This document shows, piece after piece, positions 5,367 to 6,047 of a stretch of 6,047 nucleotides of DNA; position 1 is the stretch's first letter; every line of letters begins with the position of its first letter. The translations under genes were made by a program, and so were the position numbers. The notes under the pieces are model-generated. The model saw only the letters and a program-made list of their open reading frames with translations. It searched no databases and was not told where the DNA came from. This DNA is from Gammaproteobacteria bacterium GWE2_37_16 (lineage in GTDB: Bacteria > Pseudomonadota > Gammaproteobacteria > UBA9339): contig MGXG01000019.1 of the NCBI GenBank assembly GCA_001801285.1, positions 1-6,047 on the forward strand, in the 5' to 3' direction.

Positions 5367-6029
5367 ATGAAAATAATGCAAAAAGCAGTTGTAGCTGGAA
5401 CATTTTATCCAGCTGATGCGGAAGAATTAGCCGCTATGTTACAGAAATTTTTTATTGAAGCTCAAGGTCAAGACCAACCGCTGCCACAAGCTATTGTTGC
5501 GCCGCATGCCGGATATGTTTATTCAGGTCCGATTGCCGCGTCGGCTTATGCTTGTTTAAATAGAGTGCGCAATCAAATTAAACGCGTCATAGTTGTTGCG
5601 CCTTCACATCGTTACCCTTTTACTGGAATTGCGACTTCTAGTGCTGATGTTTTTGCGACACCGCTGGGAGAAATTCTAATTGATCGAGCGGCAATACGAA
5701 AAATTGCCGCATTACCACAGATTACTCAACTCGATGCAGCTTTTGCTTCTGAGCATTCCTTGGAAGTGCAATTGCCTTTTTTGCAGATGCAATTGCAAGA
5801 CTTTCAGTTGATTCCTCTTTTGGTTGGTATGGCAACTCCCAAAGAAGTGGCTGAAGTTTTGGCAATGCTTTGGGCTGAAGAGGGGACTTTGCTTGTGGTT
5901 AGTTCTGATTTGAGCCATTACCACAATTATCAAACAGCGCAGAAAATTGATTCATTGACAGCGCAAAAAATTTTTGCGCACCATCCTTTTTGCTTTGCCA
6001 ACCATAAAAGTCCTTGTAAACCCATATAA
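5367..6029 (+). CDS. amrB: AmmeMemoRadiSam system protein B (MEMO family), 3' end disrupted by an inversion
   Basis: The protein starts MKIMQKAVVAGTFYPADAEEL, the usual AmrB opening, so ATG 5367 is chosen; GAGAAG (5352-5357) lies nine bases before it. In-frame TTG 5313 and ATG 5343 are less likely. Conserved blocks: APHAGYVYSGPIAA (45-58, with H47), VAPSHR (77-82, with H81), SEHSLEVQLPFLQ (128-140) and SSDLSHYH (179-186). MEMO proteins resemble metal-dependent dioxygenases, and the two His residues plus a later Cys of the ACG/CGR motif form the metal site. Normal similarity runs to about residue 203 (DSLTAQKIFA). It then ends in unrelated residues and a stop at 6027-6029, giving 220 residues, shorter than the family. 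The missing Cys-containing block is found on the opposite strand just after a palindrome (5961-5979), so this copy lacks that Cys and the NSGDTAG region. It is likely non-functional as it stands, unless this is an assembly chimera. Confidence 0.85.
   Translation: MKIMQKAVVAGTFYPADAEELAAMLQKFFIEAQGQDQPLPQAIVAPHAGYVYSGPIAASAYACLNRVRNQIKRVIVVAPSHRYPFTGIATSSADVFATPLGEILIDRAAIRKIAALPQITQLDAAFASEHSLEVQLPFLQMQLQDFQLIPLLVGMATPKEVAEVLAMLWAEEGTLLVVSSDLSHYHNYQTAQKIDSLTAQKIFAHHPFCFANHKSPCKPI
5961..5979. repeat. Palindrome at the amrB inversion junction
   Basis: GCGCAAAAA (5961-5969) and TTTTTGCGC (5971-5979) are exact inverted copies around a single base at 5970; pairing stops just outside them. To the left, amrB reads normally on the plus strand. 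To the right, its next conserved block reads on the minus strand. Confidence 0.9.
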
Positions 6030-6046
6030 CCACAGGCTTGTTCACC
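5981..6046 (-). other. Inverted segment encoding the AmrB Cys-motif block
   Basis: Read on the minus strand from 6046, the frame gives GEQACGYMGLQGLLWLAKQ, then KGW, then CAKI into the palindrome. This matches the C-terminal region of bacterial AmrB proteins, which carry EQACG followed by a GLL-AAK-type helix. The ACG Cys is a predicted metal ligand. In an intact gene this stretch would follow the residue 203 region of amrB on the plus strand after roughly 10-15 residues. The window ends before the far boundary. Confidence 0.75.
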
Positions 6047-6047
6047 A

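Noticed and set aside
5712..5933. Minus-strand reading frame opposite amrB
   Set aside because: It is antisense to conserved AmrB blocks and shows no protein-like features of its own.

Overview
This low-GC window looks like part of an intracellular gammaproteobacterium, most likely of the Legionellales/Coxiella type. That placement is inference. It rests on a eukaryotic-like effector candidate (F-box-like N-terminus, tandem repeats, C-terminal CaaX box, Glu-rich tail) under a possible PmrA-type promoter, next to ordinary gammaproteobacterial housekeeping genes. The left edge cuts mnmE and the right edge cuts amrB.

Layout: (1) 1-162, the 3' end of mnmE (+). (2) 163-405, the left part of an IS110-family insertion sequence, with only the first ~17 codons of the transposase surviving. 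(3) 349-2772, a minus-strand emrAB-type efflux operon (emrA first, then emrB), ending in an AT-rich hairpin exactly at the IS remnant's breakpoint. (4) 2878-3969, amrS (-), the radical SAM enzyme of the AmmeMemoRadiSam system. (5) 4132-5073, the effector candidate (-), with three 132-bp tandem repeats. (6) 5074-5366, a divergent intergenic region holding the effector promoter and a pair of inverted GTAG-type REP sequences. (7) 5367-6029, amrB (+), the MEMO-family partner of AmrS, whose 3' end is disrupted: the last ~65 bases of the window encode the next conserved part of AmrB on the opposite strand, joined at a near-perfect palindrome.

EmrA and EmrB should form the inner-membrane and periplasmic parts of a proton-driven tripartite drug pump; the outer-membrane TolC is not here. 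AmrS and AmrB belong to one poorly understood system whose third member, AmrA (AMMECR1), is not in the window. The effector gene lies between these two system partners, flanked by a REP doublet, which suggests it was inserted into, or the locus rearranged around, an older amr cluster.

The two observations most worth a second look are the AnkB-like architecture of the effector candidate (F-box-like / repeats / CaaX) and the inverted segment in amrB. The latter may be a real inversion, possibly a switch, or a fold-back chimera at a contig end.
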